DNA of 64,000 nt from Roseovarius sp. S88 (GCF_037023735.1 NZ_CP146069.1:2955501-3019500); one strand, 5' to 3'; shown: positions 1-9,758, numbered from the stretch's first letter. Made by a program: numbers and translations. The notes: generated by a model not told the origin, from the sequence alone.

Positions 1-266
1 AACGCGTCCGGCGCGACCGCATGTACCGCTGCCATCTCAGCCGGACTTGCCACATCAAATGCGGTCAGCCCCGCCGCGCTTAGGTTTTCCAATACGCCCT
101 TGTTGGGATTGGCTTTGACCGCATAGGTCACAAGCCCCGGAAACCCGGCGCGGAAAACCTGCGCCGTGGCTTGTAACACCGCGGGACAAAAGTATAAAAT
201 CGCTGTATCAGGCTGCTTGCGCCGCAAATGATCCACCGGACTGGGCCATTGAAATCGCGTATACAT
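1..266 (-). CDS. Ornithine/lysine-type PLP decarboxylase, N-terminal part (cut by window edge)
   Basis: The reverse strand reads from an ATG at 266 without a stop to base 1, giving about 88 residues. They include the block YAVKANPN, the PLP-lysine signature of group IV (alanine-racemase fold) decarboxylases such as ornithine, lysine or diaminopimelate decarboxylase. The start MYTRFQWPSPVDHLRRK resembles the short N-termini of alphaproteobacterial ornithine decarboxylases, so a polyamine-forming ODC is the best guess. The rest of the protein, including the catalytic cysteine, lies outside. It is divergent from an Lrp-type regulator about 110 bp away, which may control it. Family is confident; substrate is inferred. 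Confidence 0.8.
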   Translation of the reverse strand, partial: MYTRFQWPSPVDHLRRKQPDTAILYFCPAVLQATAQVFRAGFPGLVTYAVKANPNKGVLENLSAAGLTAFDVASPAEMAAVHAVAPDA

Positions 267-375
267 GGTCTGCCTCGAAACATTGTTTTTCTTAACTTTA
301 CACCAGTCTGCGTTAAAATATGGCGGCAGTTTGGATGAATTGACGTATTATTTCGGCAAAGTGATTGGGGGAATC

Positions 376-810
376 ATGCATACAGACGAATTGGACGAAG
401 CGCTGATTGCGCTCTTACAGGAAAACGCACGCGCGCCGGTGGCCATGCTCGCGCGCCGATTGGGTCTTGCCCGCACCACGGTGCAGGCCCGGATCGAACG
501 GCTTGAAACCAATGGCGTGATCGCGGGCTATACTCTGCGCGTGAACGCAGCCCGCCGGGCGCCTCTAAGGGCCACGGCACTTGTGCGGATCGAGGCGCGC
601 AGCCAGCCCACCGTGATGTCCCGGCTAAGCTCTCTGCCCAATGTGCGCAAGGTGCACACGACGTCCGGTCGGTTTGACCTGATCGTCGGGCTGGAGGCGG
701 AAAGCACCGAAGAACTGGACGAGGCATTGGACCGGATCGGCGAGGCAAAGGGCGTGCAAGGCTCTGAAAGCCTTATACATTTGGCGACCAAGCTGGATCG
801 CTCGAATTAA
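376..810 (+). CDS. Lrp/AsnC family transcriptional regulator
   Basis: This is a 144-residue Lrp/AsnC protein. An N-terminal winged HTH (about residues 3-60, DELDEALIALLQENARAPV and LARTTVQARIERLE) is followed by a RAM/AsnC ligand-binding domain. The ATG at 376 was chosen because GGGGGAA lies just upstream and the family normally starts this close to the HTH; the frame remains open to 265, but that extension is not family-like. The gene is divergent from the PLP decarboxylase, the usual arrangement of a local amino-acid-responsive Lrp regulator and its target. Its TAA overlaps the stop codon of convergent dacB. Target and ligand are inference. Confidence 0.88.
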   Translation: MHTDELDEALIALLQENARAPVAMLARRLGLARTTVQARIERLETNGVIAGYTLRVNAARRAPLRATALVRIEARSQPTVMSRLSSLPNVRKVHTTSGRFDLIVGLEAESTEELDEALDRIGEAKGVQGSESLIHLATKLDRSN

Positions 811-2294
811 CCGTAAAGCGTGCTCCAACGCTCTATCAACTGCTGTTGCAGACGTTTGGAGCGTGTGTTCCAGCTTTTGGACCCTTGTGGTCGCGTGTCG
901 TTCTTGCTGTCCACCTTGGCCCGCAGATCATCATTCGCGGTGAAGATTGCAAAGGCCAGATCCTTACCTTTCGGCGTGGTTGCATACCCCGCCAGCGAAC
1001 TCACGAAATAGAGCGTGCCGGTTTTTGCCGCGACCTGAATGGGATGCCCTTTGTTGGGCGACCCATTTTTGTCGCGCAATGTGATCGGCTTCAGGATCGG
1101 CTTGAGCATCTCCGATTTTCCGAACCGCGCCAAGGCCTTGGCCAGATCAACCGCCGTCAGACGTGAGGCATCGCTCAACCCCGAGTGATCCGCCAGCCGC
1201 GCGTTTTTCATACCCAATTCGGTTTGTGCCCAAGTGCTCATTTCCCGCGCGGAAACCGCCAGCCCAGTACGTCGCCCACGACGCCGCAAAGAGGCTGTCA
1301 TCCCAACCAGCTCAGCCGTCAGGTTGGTGGAAAACTTCAGCATATCCTGCAAAATGTCGGTCAATGGCGCGCTTTTGTGACTCACCAGCATTGGGGCATC
1401 TGGCAAGGACTTAATCGGCTTTCCTGCAGTCAGGGAAATGTCATTCACCTCGGCCAGGCGCGCAAAAACTTCGGTCGCATAGGTATGCGGATAGCGCACC
1501 GGCAACCACCGCGCCCCGCCATTGCCCAATGCACGCCGTGCCACGCTCCATTGGTCGTGGTCACCACCATCGGAATAGACGTAAACCGGACCTTTACGGT
1601 TCGAGATGTCCATGCGCGCCGCCCGCACAGCTGGGCGATACCTCTTGGTGCGCGCCTCCATGGTCACATCATAAGTCTGACCTTTACGCTTCCACTCAAA
1701 ATGCACGCGATTAAAGTTGAGGTTCAGCCCCGAAATCGACGGATTATATCCGACATGGTCCGGCTGACTGGGATCAATCGCGCGCACAAACGGCACCGCC
1801 CCCGCCCAACAGCGCAGGCGACCGGTCACCCGGTTGACCCCTGCTGCTTTCAAACGCTTCACCATGTCGCCAAACACATCGGTGTCCAGCGTCGGATCCC
1901 CGCCCCCGGCCAGGATCAAATCTCCGTCCAACACGCCGTCCTTGACTGGGCCAGTTGCCAAAAGCCTGGTTTCAAACCGAAAATCGCCACCCAGCACATC
2001 CAATGCATAGAGCGCCGTTAGCGCTTTGGTCACGCTTGCTGGCGGCAAGCCCCGAGCGCCATTCATGGCCTCAAGAACCTTACCGCTGGCGGGATCCACT
2101 ACAGCAAAACTGACATCCCCGCCGAGCTTGGCTGTATCGATAAGCGTTTGCGCACCAGTGGCCCGAGGTTCTCTTGGGCCTTGGGGGCGTATCTGAGGAC
2201 GCAGCGAGACCTCTGGCGCGTTGGCCAGACTGGCCGTGCCCAGCGCACTCAAGGCAGTTGTTAAAAAGAAACGTCTCGAAACTCTGAAATTCAT
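807..2294 (-). CDS. dacB: D-alanyl-D-alanine carboxypeptidase/endopeptidase, PBP4 (peptidase S13)
   Basis: Periplasmic penicillin-binding protein that trims or cleaves peptidoglycan cross-links. The three serine-peptidase motifs are visible: SVTK (in PPASVTKALTALYALD), STN (in FSTNLTAELVG) and KTG (in AAKTGTLYF). The large insert between SxxK and SxN is typical of PBP4. From the ATG at 2294 the protein begins MNFRVSRRFFLTTALSALG and has a good signal peptide ending near LANA. A GTG at 2327 would add 11 residues before the signal and seems less likely. nadD lies just upstream on the same strand, so the two are probably cotranscribed. The stop overlaps that of the convergent Lrp gene. Confidence 0.9.
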   Translation of the reverse strand: MNFRVSRRFFLTTALSALGTASLANAPEVSLRPQIRPQGPREPRATGAQTLIDTAKLGGDVSFAVVDPASGKVLEAMNGARGLPPASVTKALTALYALDVLGGDFRFETRLLATGPVKDGVLDGDLILAGGGDPTLDTDVFGDMVKRLKAAGVNRVTGRLRCWAGAVPFVRAIDPSQPDHVGYNPSISGLNLNFNRVHFEWKRKGQTYDVTMEARTKRYRPAVRAARMDISNRKGPVYVYSDGGDHDQWSVARRALGNGGARWLPVRYPHTYATEVFARLAEVNDISLTAGKPIKSLPDAPMLVSHKSAPLTDILQDMLKFSTNLTAELVGMTASLRRRGRRTGLAVSAREMSTWAQTELGMKNARLADHSGLSDASRLTAVDLAKALARFGKSEMLKPILKPITLRDKNGSPNKGHPIQVAAKTGTLYFVSSLAGYATTPKGKDLAFAIFTANDDLRAKVDSKNDTRPQGSKSWNTRSKRLQQQLIERWSTLYG

Positions 2295-2353
2295 AAATGC
2301 AGTTAACCCAAGCCACCGGCTTCGCACAATCCGCTTTCCGGCTCACCCCCTCA

Positions 2354-2992
2354 TCAACTTTTCGCCAGCCCGCTCCAATCGCCCCGTGCCCGGATCTGTG
2401 TCGACGAGATCGCTGTCATTGGCACGTTTACAAAACACCACGCGGGCGCGTCTGCCAAGGCCAATGCCCGCGACTGCCGTCCGGGTATGCGATAGCGCCG
2501 GTAAATCTGAGCGGCTTTCGATGTCCGGGCTGAAATCCTCTGTCCGGGCCGGGCCAGTACACCCAGTGGCACGCGCGCCACGATGTTATGCCAGTCTTGC
2601 CACTGATCCAGTTGCGCGAGGTTGTCGGCCCCCATCAGCCACACAAACCGCACGCCCGGATGCACCGCCTGAAGCATCGCCAGCGTCTCGGCCGTGTAAC
2701 GTGTGCGCGCTTGCGCTTCGAAGTCGGTGACGTGAAGACGCGGATGCCGGATCAAAGCCTCACATGCCGCGATCCGTTGCTCCATGGGCGCTGGACCACG
2801 GGTCTTCAGCGGGTTTCCCGGACTCACAATCCACCACACCTGATCCAGATCGAAGCGCCGCAGCGCCTCGCGCGATATATGCACATGCCCCGCGTGCGGC
2901 GGATCAAACGATCCTCCCAAAAGCCCGACAACCTGACCCGGTCGGATATGCAGCAGTCGATAGAGCATCTCACCCCGTCCAGATTTGCGCAT
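2354..2992 (-). CDS. nadD: Nicotinate-nucleotide adenylyltransferase
   Basis: Transfers AMP from ATP to nicotinate mononucleotide, giving deamido-NAD, a late step of NAD synthesis. The nucleotidyltransferase motif [11 protein letters not shown] is close to the N-terminus, and the family C-terminal block ISSTQIR occurs near the end ([16 protein letters not shown]). About 212 residues from the ATG at 2992; an upstream start at 3031 is open but lacks family support. The gene precedes dacB. NadE, the next enzyme of the pathway, is also in this window (26765-28423) but not adjacent. Confidence 0.9.
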   Translation of the reverse strand: MRKSGRGEMLYRLLHIRPGQVVGLLGGSFDPPHAGHVHISREALRRFDLDQVWWIVSPGNPLKTRGPAPMEQRIAACEALIRHPRLHVTDFEAQARTRYTAETLAMLQAVHPGVRFVWLMGADNLAQLDQWQDWHNIVARVPLGVLARPGQRISARTSKAAQIYRRYRIPGRQSRALALADAPAWCFVNVPMTAISSTQIRARGDWSGLAKS

Positions 2993-3136
2993 CAAACAGC
3001 GCCATTCTGCATATCCGGCGCCTTGGTGCAACGCTCTCTGATCAAAGCAATTTTAGTCATTTTGTTGCACTTGCTGCATCACATCTTAAGGGGTCTTGCG
3101 GCAAACTCCACAAGTCCTGTGCGGGTGTAGAAGATC

Positions 3137-4924
3137 GTGACCGAGTATTCCAAAACCAATGGGTCATCGCCAGATCCATCCGACAACACATCCCCGTCAC
3201 TGTCGCTGTGCACGCGGCTTGTGAACTGTGCCAAGGACGCAATCGTGCTTCAGGACCTGCAAAGCAGGGTCTTGTGGATGAACCGCGCGGCGGAAGACAT
3301 GTTTGGCTGGCCGCTGGACGACATACGCGGCTTGCCCGGTATTGGCGTCATCCTGGGCGCTGACCAATCAACAGAATTTGAGTACGACCTGCAAAGCCCG
3401 ATCTTCGACCGTTTTGTCGTCGCCCGTCACAAACGTCGCGATGGGTCTGAATTCTGGAACCAACAGACCTTTGCCAAGGTCGAACCGATCCACGAAGACC
3501 AGACCATGATGATCCTGGTCAGCTGCCGGGACATCACAGAGCAAGTGCAAACGGAAACCGCCCTGCGCCAAACCCAGGAAGAGTTGCGTCATGCGGCCTA
3601 CCACGATGACCTAACCGGTCTCGCAAACCGTAAAAAACTGCAAACCTACCTGGAAACACCCTTGGTGCGCACTGCCCTGAAACACCATCAGATTGGCGTT
3701 TTGCAATTGGACCTCGATGAATTCAAGGACATCAATGACAGCTTCGGACACGCAGCGGGCGATGGCACGCTCATTCATGTCGCCGAAGCGCTGCGTCGTA
3801 GTTCGGGCCCCCAGGATCTTGCATGTCGGTCAGGCGGGGATGAATTCTTGCTGATTTGCCCCAAAATCGCGACGACCGATGCTTTGATCACACGCGCCGA
3901 CCTGTTGTTGAAAGAAGTGCGAAAACCGTTTCATTGGCAAGATCAAACCTTGCTCATCAAGGCCTCAATCGGAGCCAGCCTTGCCACCGCAGCGGTGGCT
4001 TGCGGCGAAGACCTGATTCACCAAGCCGACCAGGCCCTTTATGCCGCCAAGGAAAGCGGGCGCGCACAAACATCTATCTACACCTCAGAGCTTGGAAGAA
4101 CCCAAACGACCAAAACGCAACTTTCGCGTGACATCCAGACCGCCATCGACACTGGGCAGTTTTCTATCGACCTGCAACCGCAGATGCGTCTGACGGACAA
4201 CAGGATCACTGGCTGCGAGGCGCTTTTGCGCTGGAACCATCCTGAGTTCGGGCAACTCTTGCCGTTGAGTTTTCTCACCATTGCCCGCCGCGCTGGCGTA
4301 TTGGCGGACCTCGACTACCGGTCAATGAACCTGTCGCTCGACGCCTTGCAGAATCTGCGAGAAGCCGGACATGACAAGATCGTTCTGTCCCTCAATGCCT
4401 CGGCTGAAGTCATGGCTGATCGCAACTATCCCGGCTTATTGGATTGGGCATTGCAATCCCGCGGCCTGTCACCTGCAGATGTCTGCATAGAGATCCAGGA
4501 AACCGCGATCCTACAACCGGACGCCTACGGAATCACCACAACGGTGGACAAACTCAAGCGCATGGGCGCACAGGTCGCGTTGGACGATTTCGGGACCGGC
4601 TATGCCGGATTTGCACATATGTCCTTCATCGACCTGGATATCATAAAGCTGGATTGCGCCATGATCGCCCGGCTTGAACAGGACACGCGCACCCTCGACA
4701 TCGTCACGGCCCTGATCCGTTTGGCGCATCAGCTGGGCATGTCCGTGGTCGCCGAAGGGGTTGAAACCCAAGGTCAGCTTGATCTCCTGCGCACAGCAGG
4801 GTGTCCTCATATTCAGGGGTTTGGATTGGCCCATCCGATGCCCGCCTCCGACTTCGTGACCTGGCTCAGCGCGCAATCAAACGTCGATTGCCCGTTTGAA
4901 CGACATGTCCCAAAGGCTTCCTGA
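3137..4924 (+). CDS. PAS-GGDEF-EAL protein, cyclic di-GMP synthesis/breakdown
   Basis: A 595-residue cytoplasmic protein with no obvious membrane segment. Domains in order: PAS (about 25-140), GGDEF (about 150-315) and EAL (about 330-585). The GGDEF motif is intact (CRSGGDEF near 233-237), but the usual RxxD inhibitory site just before it reads GPQD, so product inhibition at that site should be absent. The EAL domain keeps EALLRW, EIQET, DDFGTG, IIKLD and EGVET, which predicts an active phosphodiesterase. Translation starts at a GTG. It is divergent from nadD. The PAS signal is unknown. Confidence 0.9.
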   Translation: MTEYSKTNGSSPDPSDNTSPSLSLCTRLVNCAKDAIVLQDLQSRVLWMNRAAEDMFGWPLDDIRGLPGIGVILGADQSTEFEYDLQSPIFDRFVVARHKRRDGSEFWNQQTFAKVEPIHEDQTMMILVSCRDITEQVQTETALRQTQEELRHAAYHDDLTGLANRKKLQTYLETPLVRTALKHHQIGVLQLDLDEFKDINDSFGHAAGDGTLIHVAEALRRSSGPQDLACRSGGDEFLLICPKIATTDALITRADLLLKEVRKPFHWQDQTLLIKASIGASLATAAVACGEDLIHQADQALYAAKESGRAQTSIYTSELGRTQTTKTQLSRDIQTAIDTGQFSIDLQPQMRLTDNRITGCEALLRWNHPEFGQLLPLSFLTIARRAGVLADLDYRSMNLSLDALQNLREAGHDKIVLSLNASAEVMADRNYPGLLDWALQSRGLSPADVCIEIQETAILQPDAYGITTTVDKLKRMGAQVALDDFGTGYAGFAHMSFIDLDIIKLDCAMIARLEQDTRTLDIVTALIRLAHQLGMSVVAEGVETQGQLDLLRTAGCPHIQGFGLAHPMPASDFVTWLSAQSNVDCPFERHVPKAS

Positions 4925-4940
4925 TCCGACTTCAATCAGG

Positions 4941-6257
4941 TCAACGATCCACCAGCGGCCGGTCCAGCATTTCCGGCAGCACTTCAGCCGGATAATTCTG
5001 ATGCAAGCCCCAGATGTTACCCGCGATCGGGTCAAGCGGCCGAAACCGTGTGCCCGGCATCGCGCGCGTCCGCAATGCCAAAACAATATCCGACAACACG
5101 GCTGGGTTTTCTCTAAAATAGGCATGTCCAAGCTGCACTGACCCGCTTTCGACCATGACGATATTGACGTTCCCGGTGCCTTTCAGATCGTTGAGTTCCC
5201 GCTCGGACAGCTTGTCGGGATCAACCCCACCCAGCCGGGTCACGTTCCCGATCAGCCGCGACAACCGCAACGCGCCATCCTGAGGGTTGGTGTAGATGTT
5301 GATCTGATCAAACCCATCGGCAAACCGCTCTGCCACAAGCCGCTGACGTGTCACACCAACATCAAGATCCGCCGCGGCCAAAACCAATATACCGGTCTTC
5401 AAAATCCGTCGCGGATCGCGTCCGCCTCCTCGACTTTCCAGCATCAATTCACGCAAGGCATCGGTCATCACAGCCGAGCCACGCGAATGCGCCACAATGT
5501 CGATGCGCTTGACCTCAGGCACATCCGCCAGAATGCGCATGAACTCCTTGAGGTGAAACACCGAGAATTCACCGGATTCAATGTCCCGGAAATAGGCCAG
5601 CGGTCCATCATTGCCCGCAGGCCAGGAAAACAGCACTGGAAGAGACCGCCGCCCGGCAAAATGCCAAATGCTCGCCAGCGTTCCGACGCCATCGTCAAAT
5701 TCGTTATTGAACCCATGAATGTACAAAAGCACCCGATCAACACCCGTGGCTTGCATCCGCGCGGCCACCTCGCGCCGGATTGTGGCACTGCGGGTCGCAT
5801 AGACCGCGTTCGCCTCTGACGTGGTCTGCAGGCGGCCGCCATTGGATTGATATGGCAAGGGCGTGCGCGGCAAGCGCGCCAATTCGGTCAACCCAACCGG
5901 TTCGAGCCGCGTCAACCCGGCCTGTCCTGTGGCTTGCGTGCGCGCGATCAACTCGTTCCAGGAGCCAAGCCCGCCATACTCCACCCAGCTGGCACCAAAG
6001 GCCATGGAGTCATTGCGCCTCTCCCCATAGCGAACCACGGCACCGAACTCGTCCGTCACCGGATTGCGATCCGTCATAAAAAGAATTTCTGTGGTGGTGG
6101 TTCGAAACTGCGCGGGCACACCTGCCGCCGGATAGGCCTCACCAGTTTCAAACGTGTAAAGGTTTGGCGTCGGCGACAAGATGGCGGTCGTGTTGCGCCC
6201 GGCGCACGCGGCCAGAATCATCAGCAGCAGAATGGCCCCTCTGGAACGCATTTTCAT
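4941..6257 (-). CDS. DUF900-type alpha/beta hydrolase, predicted lipoprotein
   Basis: The N-terminus MKMRSRGAILLLMILAACAG is a lipoprotein signal with lipobox LAAC, so the protein is probably membrane-anchored and faces the periplasm. The C-terminal half has the DUF900 hydrolase signature: YIHGFNNEFDDG, the FSWPAGN block, and a nucleophile elbow in IVAHSRGS. The fold suggests an esterase or lipase, but no substrate can be assigned. It is convergent with the c-di-GMP gene, with about 16 bp between them. Confidence 0.82.
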   Translation of the reverse strand: MKMRSRGAILLLMILAACAGRNTTAILSPTPNLYTFETGEAYPAAGVPAQFRTTTTEILFMTDRNPVTDEFGAVVRYGERRNDSMAFGASWVEYGGLGSWNELIARTQATGQAGLTRLEPVGLTELARLPRTPLPYQSNGGRLQTTSEANAVYATRSATIRREVAARMQATGVDRVLLYIHGFNNEFDDGVGTLASIWHFAGRRSLPVLFSWPAGNDGPLAYFRDIESGEFSVFHLKEFMRILADVPEVKRIDIVAHSRGSAVMTDALRELMLESRGGGRDPRRILKTGILVLAAADLDVGVTRQRLVAERFADGFDQINIYTNPQDGALRLSRLIGNVTRLGGVDPDKLSERELNDLKGTGNVNIVMVESGSVQLGHAYFRENPAVLSDIVLALRTRAMPGTRFRPLDPIAGNIWGLHQNYPAEVLPEMLDRPLVDR

Positions 6258-6656
6258 TTGGCCATTCCCTCACTGTCGAGCCACGCCTGCATGTATCCTC
6301 GCCGCTCATAACGTTTCATTGCAAATCAAGTTTTCACCTTAGGACCTGAAAAACAACGTGGGTCTTCGGATGTTGCCACTTCAACCCATTCGTAGACTGT
6401 TGGACAACGTGGTTTTGCAACCAAACCAAGCTGATACTTGCCGGAATAACAGACCATCCGCGCAACAATCCGCCCTTAGCCTCACCTGATCATTTTCACG
6501 CCGACGATCCAAGGCCTAAACCGCAGGAAAACGCGCAATCTCACCGAAATTGGGAACCGCCCTAATGGTGCCGCAAATGATCTCCTAAAAAACCCCAGTG
6601 ATCAGAATTCTGGGGATACCTGGTCACCAAGCTCAGGCACTGAAAGGACAAAAAAA
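6258..6656. other. Intergenic region, 399 bases
   Basis: Divergent spacer between the DUF900 hydrolase and the CAP-domain gene. No reading frame with family character was found. Near its right end the stretch 6593-6615 can form a hairpin (CCCCAG and CTGGGG around TGATCAGAATT). AAGGA a few bases before 6657 serves as ribosome binding site of the CAP gene. Promoters for both genes should lie here, but I could not fix -10/-35 boxes with confidence. Confidence 0.5.
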
Positions 6657-7865
6657 ATGCCCGTGAACGCTGATCCTCTAGAACTCCACATGTTATCCCT
6701 GATCAACGAAGAAAGGGAATCGCGCGGTTTGAATCCGCTCGCCCTCGAAACCAATCTGAACATGTCCGCAGAAGAACATTCGCAATGGATGCTGGACACA
6801 AACGTGTTTTCTCACACAGGCGCAGGCGGGTCCTCCGCCACCGACCGCATCGAAGCAGAACTTGACCTGACAGGCAGCTGGCGCACAGCCGAAAACATCG
6901 CGATCCAATCCATTCGCGGAGAACCCGGACTGCTGGATGACGTGGAAAACCTGCATGAGTCGCTTATGAACAGCCCCGGACACCGGGTAAACATCCTAAA
7001 CCCCGATCTGGAATATATCGGGCTTGGCATTGAACTTGGCGACTTCACCTACTCAAGCGGCGGCACGTTCCAGTCGCTGATCGCAACGCAGAATTTCGCG
7101 ACCACCGCGGCCGAAGTTGATGTCGACCCCGGAACTGGCGCATCGCCACTCGAAATGCCTGATCCCGTGCCGGTGCCTGATCCAGAGGTCAGCGACCCTG
7201 ATCCGGAACCCCAAATGCCCGACGATCCTGAAAACGTTCCCGTGGCAGAGGCCCCCGATCCCGCGCCAACGGAGCCGGAGAACACGGACGAAGAAGAGGG
7301 TGAAACACCCGTTGCGGAAGCGCCGACACCGGAACCTGAGCCAGCCGAGCCTGAAGGCCCAGCAAATGAAGACGAAGAAACGCCCGTTGCCGAAGCACCC
7401 GATCCGACGCCAACCGAGCCTGACGCAATGGACGAAGACGAAGAGGATGACACCCCGGTGGCCGAGGCCCCCGATCCGGCACCCACTGAACCCGATGTCG
7501 AAGACACGCCAGACGAAGACGTCTACGCTTGCCCTTTGTTTGACGATGACTTCGACAGCGCACCTCTCCGCAATACGGCAAGGTTCGAGTTTGCAGACGA
7601 CGTATTTGAATTTCGCGACGCAGAAACAGTCTTTGGAAACGTCTCCATGGGCGATTTCATCAGTCGTCTTCTCATTCAGGCGTCAGAACTCGCCGAACGC
7701 CAGAATCAGGAGATCGAGACGTTCGAATTCGCCTTCTCATTTGACCTCCGGCCAAACGATCCGGCCTCTGGTCAATTGCCAGGACGGGAAAGCCTCAACG
7801 AATTTGACGTTGATTTTGCCGCATTCGAAGCACCGGTTGAGCAGAGCATCGACTTCTTCAGCTAA
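6657..7865 (+). CDS. CAP (SCP/PR1-like) domain protein with acidic Pro/Glu repeat tail
   Basis: A 402-residue protein. Residues about 8-145 are a CAP domain: INEERESRGLNPL, the His in SAEEHSQWM, FSHTG, AENIA, and SPGHRVNILNPDLEYIGLGI. A low-complexity acidic linker (about 160-290) follows, with four copies of a VAEAPxPxPxEP-like unit. The C-terminal module (about 290-402) is rich in Phe and Asp. There is no N-terminal signal peptide, and none can be gained from upstream starts. The acidic-hydrophobic end SIDFFS resembles C-termini of type I secretion substrates, so export by that route is possible but unproven. CAP proteins are usually extracellular; function here is unknown. Confidence 0.75.
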   Translation: MPVNADPLELHMLSLINEERESRGLNPLALETNLNMSAEEHSQWMLDTNVFSHTGAGGSSATDRIEAELDLTGSWRTAENIAIQSIRGEPGLLDDVENLHESLMNSPGHRVNILNPDLEYIGLGIELGDFTYSSGGTFQSLIATQNFATTAAEVDVDPGTGASPLEMPDPVPVPDPEVSDPDPEPQMPDDPENVPVAEAPDPAPTEPENTDEEEGETPVAEAPTPEPEPAEPEGPANEDEETPVAEAPDPTPTEPDAMDEDEEDDTPVAEAPDPAPTEPDVEDTPDEDVYACPLFDDDFDSAPLRNTARFEFADDVFEFRDAETVFGNVSMGDFISRLLIQASELAERQNQEIETFEFAFSFDLRPNDPASGQLPGRESLNEFDVDFAAFEAPVEQSIDFFS

Positions 7866-7887
7866 ACCAACCGGATAAATCACAGCC

Positions 7888-7909
7888 TCCCCCGCGAAGA
7901 TGCGGGGGA
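7888..7909. terminator. Hairpin after the CAP gene
   Basis: An 8-bp perfect inverted repeat (TCCCCCGC and GCGGGGGA) with a 6-nt loop lies 23 bases after the CAP stop codon. No T-run follows, so it may be a weak terminator or an mRNA-stabilising structure. Confidence 0.45.
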
Positions 7910-8025
7910 CCGCACCTGAGGGGCTTTTGCAATCCCAGCCCCAAATCTCGAACATCGAACGCATTGCCCCGCCCCCGGCCCTTCGCTATCTACCGGTCTG
8001 AAACTGTTCGCACGGGAGAGACCGC

Positions 8026-9681
8026 ATGGCCGCTTATCAATATGTCTACCACATGCAGGGGGTCTCCAAGGCCTATCCCGGCGGCAAGAAATGCTTTGAG
8101 AACATTCATCTCAGTTTTCTGCCCGGCGTGAAGATCGGCGTGGTCGGCGTCAACGGCGCGGGCAAATCCACGCTGATGAAAATCATGGCCGGTCTTGATA
8201 CCGACTTCACCGGAGAGGCCTGGGCCGCAGAAGGCGCAAAAGTTGGCTATCTGCCGCAGGAGCCGCAGCTCGACGAGGCCCTGAATGTGCGTGACAACGT
8301 CATGCTGGGGGTGGCCGCCAAGAAGGCCAAACTCGACCGATTCAACGAATTGGCGATGAACTACTCGGATGAGACCGCCGATGAAATGGCCGCATTGCAG
8401 GACGAGATTGACAGCCAGAACCTCTGGGATCTCGACGCGCAGGTTGATGTGTCGATGGAGGCTCTCCGCTGCCCGCCCGATGATGCGGATGTGGCAAACC
8501 TGTCGGGCGGGGAACGCCGTCGCGTGGCACTTTGCAAGCTCCTGCTGGAAGCGCCTGACATGTTGCTCCTCGACGAACCGACCAACCACCTTGACGCCGA
8601 AACCATCGCCTGGTTGCAACAGCACCTGATCGATTACAAAGGCACCATCCTGATCGTCACCCACGACCGCTATTTCCTCGATGACATCACCGGCTGGATT
8701 CTCGAGTTGGACCGCGGCCGCGGCATTCCTTATGAGGGCAACTACTCCGCATGGCTGGAACAAAAGGCCAAACGATTGGAGCACGAGGCCAAGGACGACA
8801 AATCCAAACAGAAAACGCTGGAACGCGAACTCGAATGGATGCGTCAGGGTCAAAAGGCCCGTCAGGCCAAGCAAAAGGCCCGGATCAACGCCTATAACGA
8901 ACTGGCCAACCAATCCGAGCGTGAGAAAATCACCCGGGCGCAGATTGTCATCCCAAACGGCCCGCGCCTCGGCAGCAAGGTGATTGAAGTTGAGGGCCTG
9001 CAAAAGGCCATGGGCGACAAGCTCCTGATCGAGAACCTCAGTTTCTCGCTCCCGCCCGGCGGCATCGTCGGCGTCATCGGCCCCAACGGCGCGGGCAAAT
9101 CCACGCTGTTCAAAATGCTCACGGGTCAGGAAAACCCAGATGCGGGATCCATCGAATACGGCGACACAGTGCAGCTTTCCTATGTCGACCAGTCCCGCGA
9201 TGACCTCAAGGATGGTGAGACCGTTTGGGAAGCCATTTCCGGCGGCGCGGAAATCATCGAACTGGGCGATGCGCAGGTCAACTCCCGCGCCTATTGCTCG
9301 TCCTTCAACTTCAAGGGCGGCGACCAGCAAAAGAAAGTCTCGCTCCTCTCGGGCGGAGAACGCAACCGCGTGCACATGGCACGCCTGCTGAAAGAAGGCG
9401 GCAACGTCCTGCTCCTCGACGAGCCCACCAACGACCTCGACGTCGAAACCCTCCGCGCCCTGGAAGACGCCCTCGTCGACTTCGCCGGCTGCGCCGTGGT
9501 CATCAGCCACGACCGCTTCTTCCTCGACCGCATCTGCACCCACATCCTGGCCTTCGAAGGCGAAGCGCATGTGGAATGGTTCGAAGGCAACTTTGAGGAT
9601 TACGAGGAAGATAAGAAGAGACGTTTGGGGCCGGATGCGCTGGAGCCAAAGCGGATCAAGCATAAGAAATTCGCGAGGTAA
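8026..9681 (+). CDS. ettA: Energy-dependent translational throttle protein EttA (ABC-F ATPase)
   Basis: ABC-F protein that binds the ribosomal E site and gates early elongation according to ATP/ADP level. It is 551 residues, near the usual size. Two ABC modules are complete: Walker A GVNGAGKST and GPNGAGKST, signatures LSGGERRR and LSGGERNR, and Walker B/D-loops LLLDEPTNHLD and LLLDEPTNDLD. The charged linker between them (about 240-310, rich in Lys/Glu) is the P-site tRNA interaction region. There are no membrane segments. Start is the ATG at 8026, giving MAAYQYVYHMQGVSK as in close relatives. Monocistronic by position. Confidence 0.95.
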   Translation: MAAYQYVYHMQGVSKAYPGGKKCFENIHLSFLPGVKIGVVGVNGAGKSTLMKIMAGLDTDFTGEAWAAEGAKVGYLPQEPQLDEALNVRDNVMLGVAAKKAKLDRFNELAMNYSDETADEMAALQDEIDSQNLWDLDAQVDVSMEALRCPPDDADVANLSGGERRRVALCKLLLEAPDMLLLDEPTNHLDAETIAWLQQHLIDYKGTILIVTHDRYFLDDITGWILELDRGRGIPYEGNYSAWLEQKAKRLEHEAKDDKSKQKTLERELEWMRQGQKARQAKQKARINAYNELANQSEREKITRAQIVIPNGPRLGSKVIEVEGLQKAMGDKLLIENLSFSLPPGGIVGVIGPNGAGKSTLFKMLTGQENPDAGSIEYGDTVQLSYVDQSRDDLKDGETVWEAISGGAEIIELGDAQVNSRAYCSSFNFKGGDQQKKVSLLSGGERNRVHMARLLKEGGNVLLLDEPTNDLDVETLRALEDALVDFAGCAVVISHDRFFLDRICTHILAFEGEAHVEWFEGNFEDYEEDKKRRLGPDALEPKRIKHKKFAR

Positions 9682-9758
9682 CGCCGAACGCCCTGCGCTC
9701 GAGGCGTGCGCACCCACGCGTCAACCCGAGAAGTAGCCTGCTGCCAGACACGAAGATG

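Noticed and set aside
5895..5915. GGTTCGAGCC resembling a tRNA T-loop
   Set aside because: It lies inside the DUF900 coding sequence and no acceptor or anticodon stems can be drawn around it.
7240..7500. Repeat array of the CAP gene as a CRISPR or VNTR
   Set aside because: Units vary in length and sequence and keep the reading frame; they encode protein repeats, not spacer-separated identical repeats.
7990..9717. Long open frame (575 codons) on the minus strand opposite ettA
   Set aside because: It mirrors the highly conserved EttA coding sequence; high-GC codon bias opens the antisense frame. No family features.
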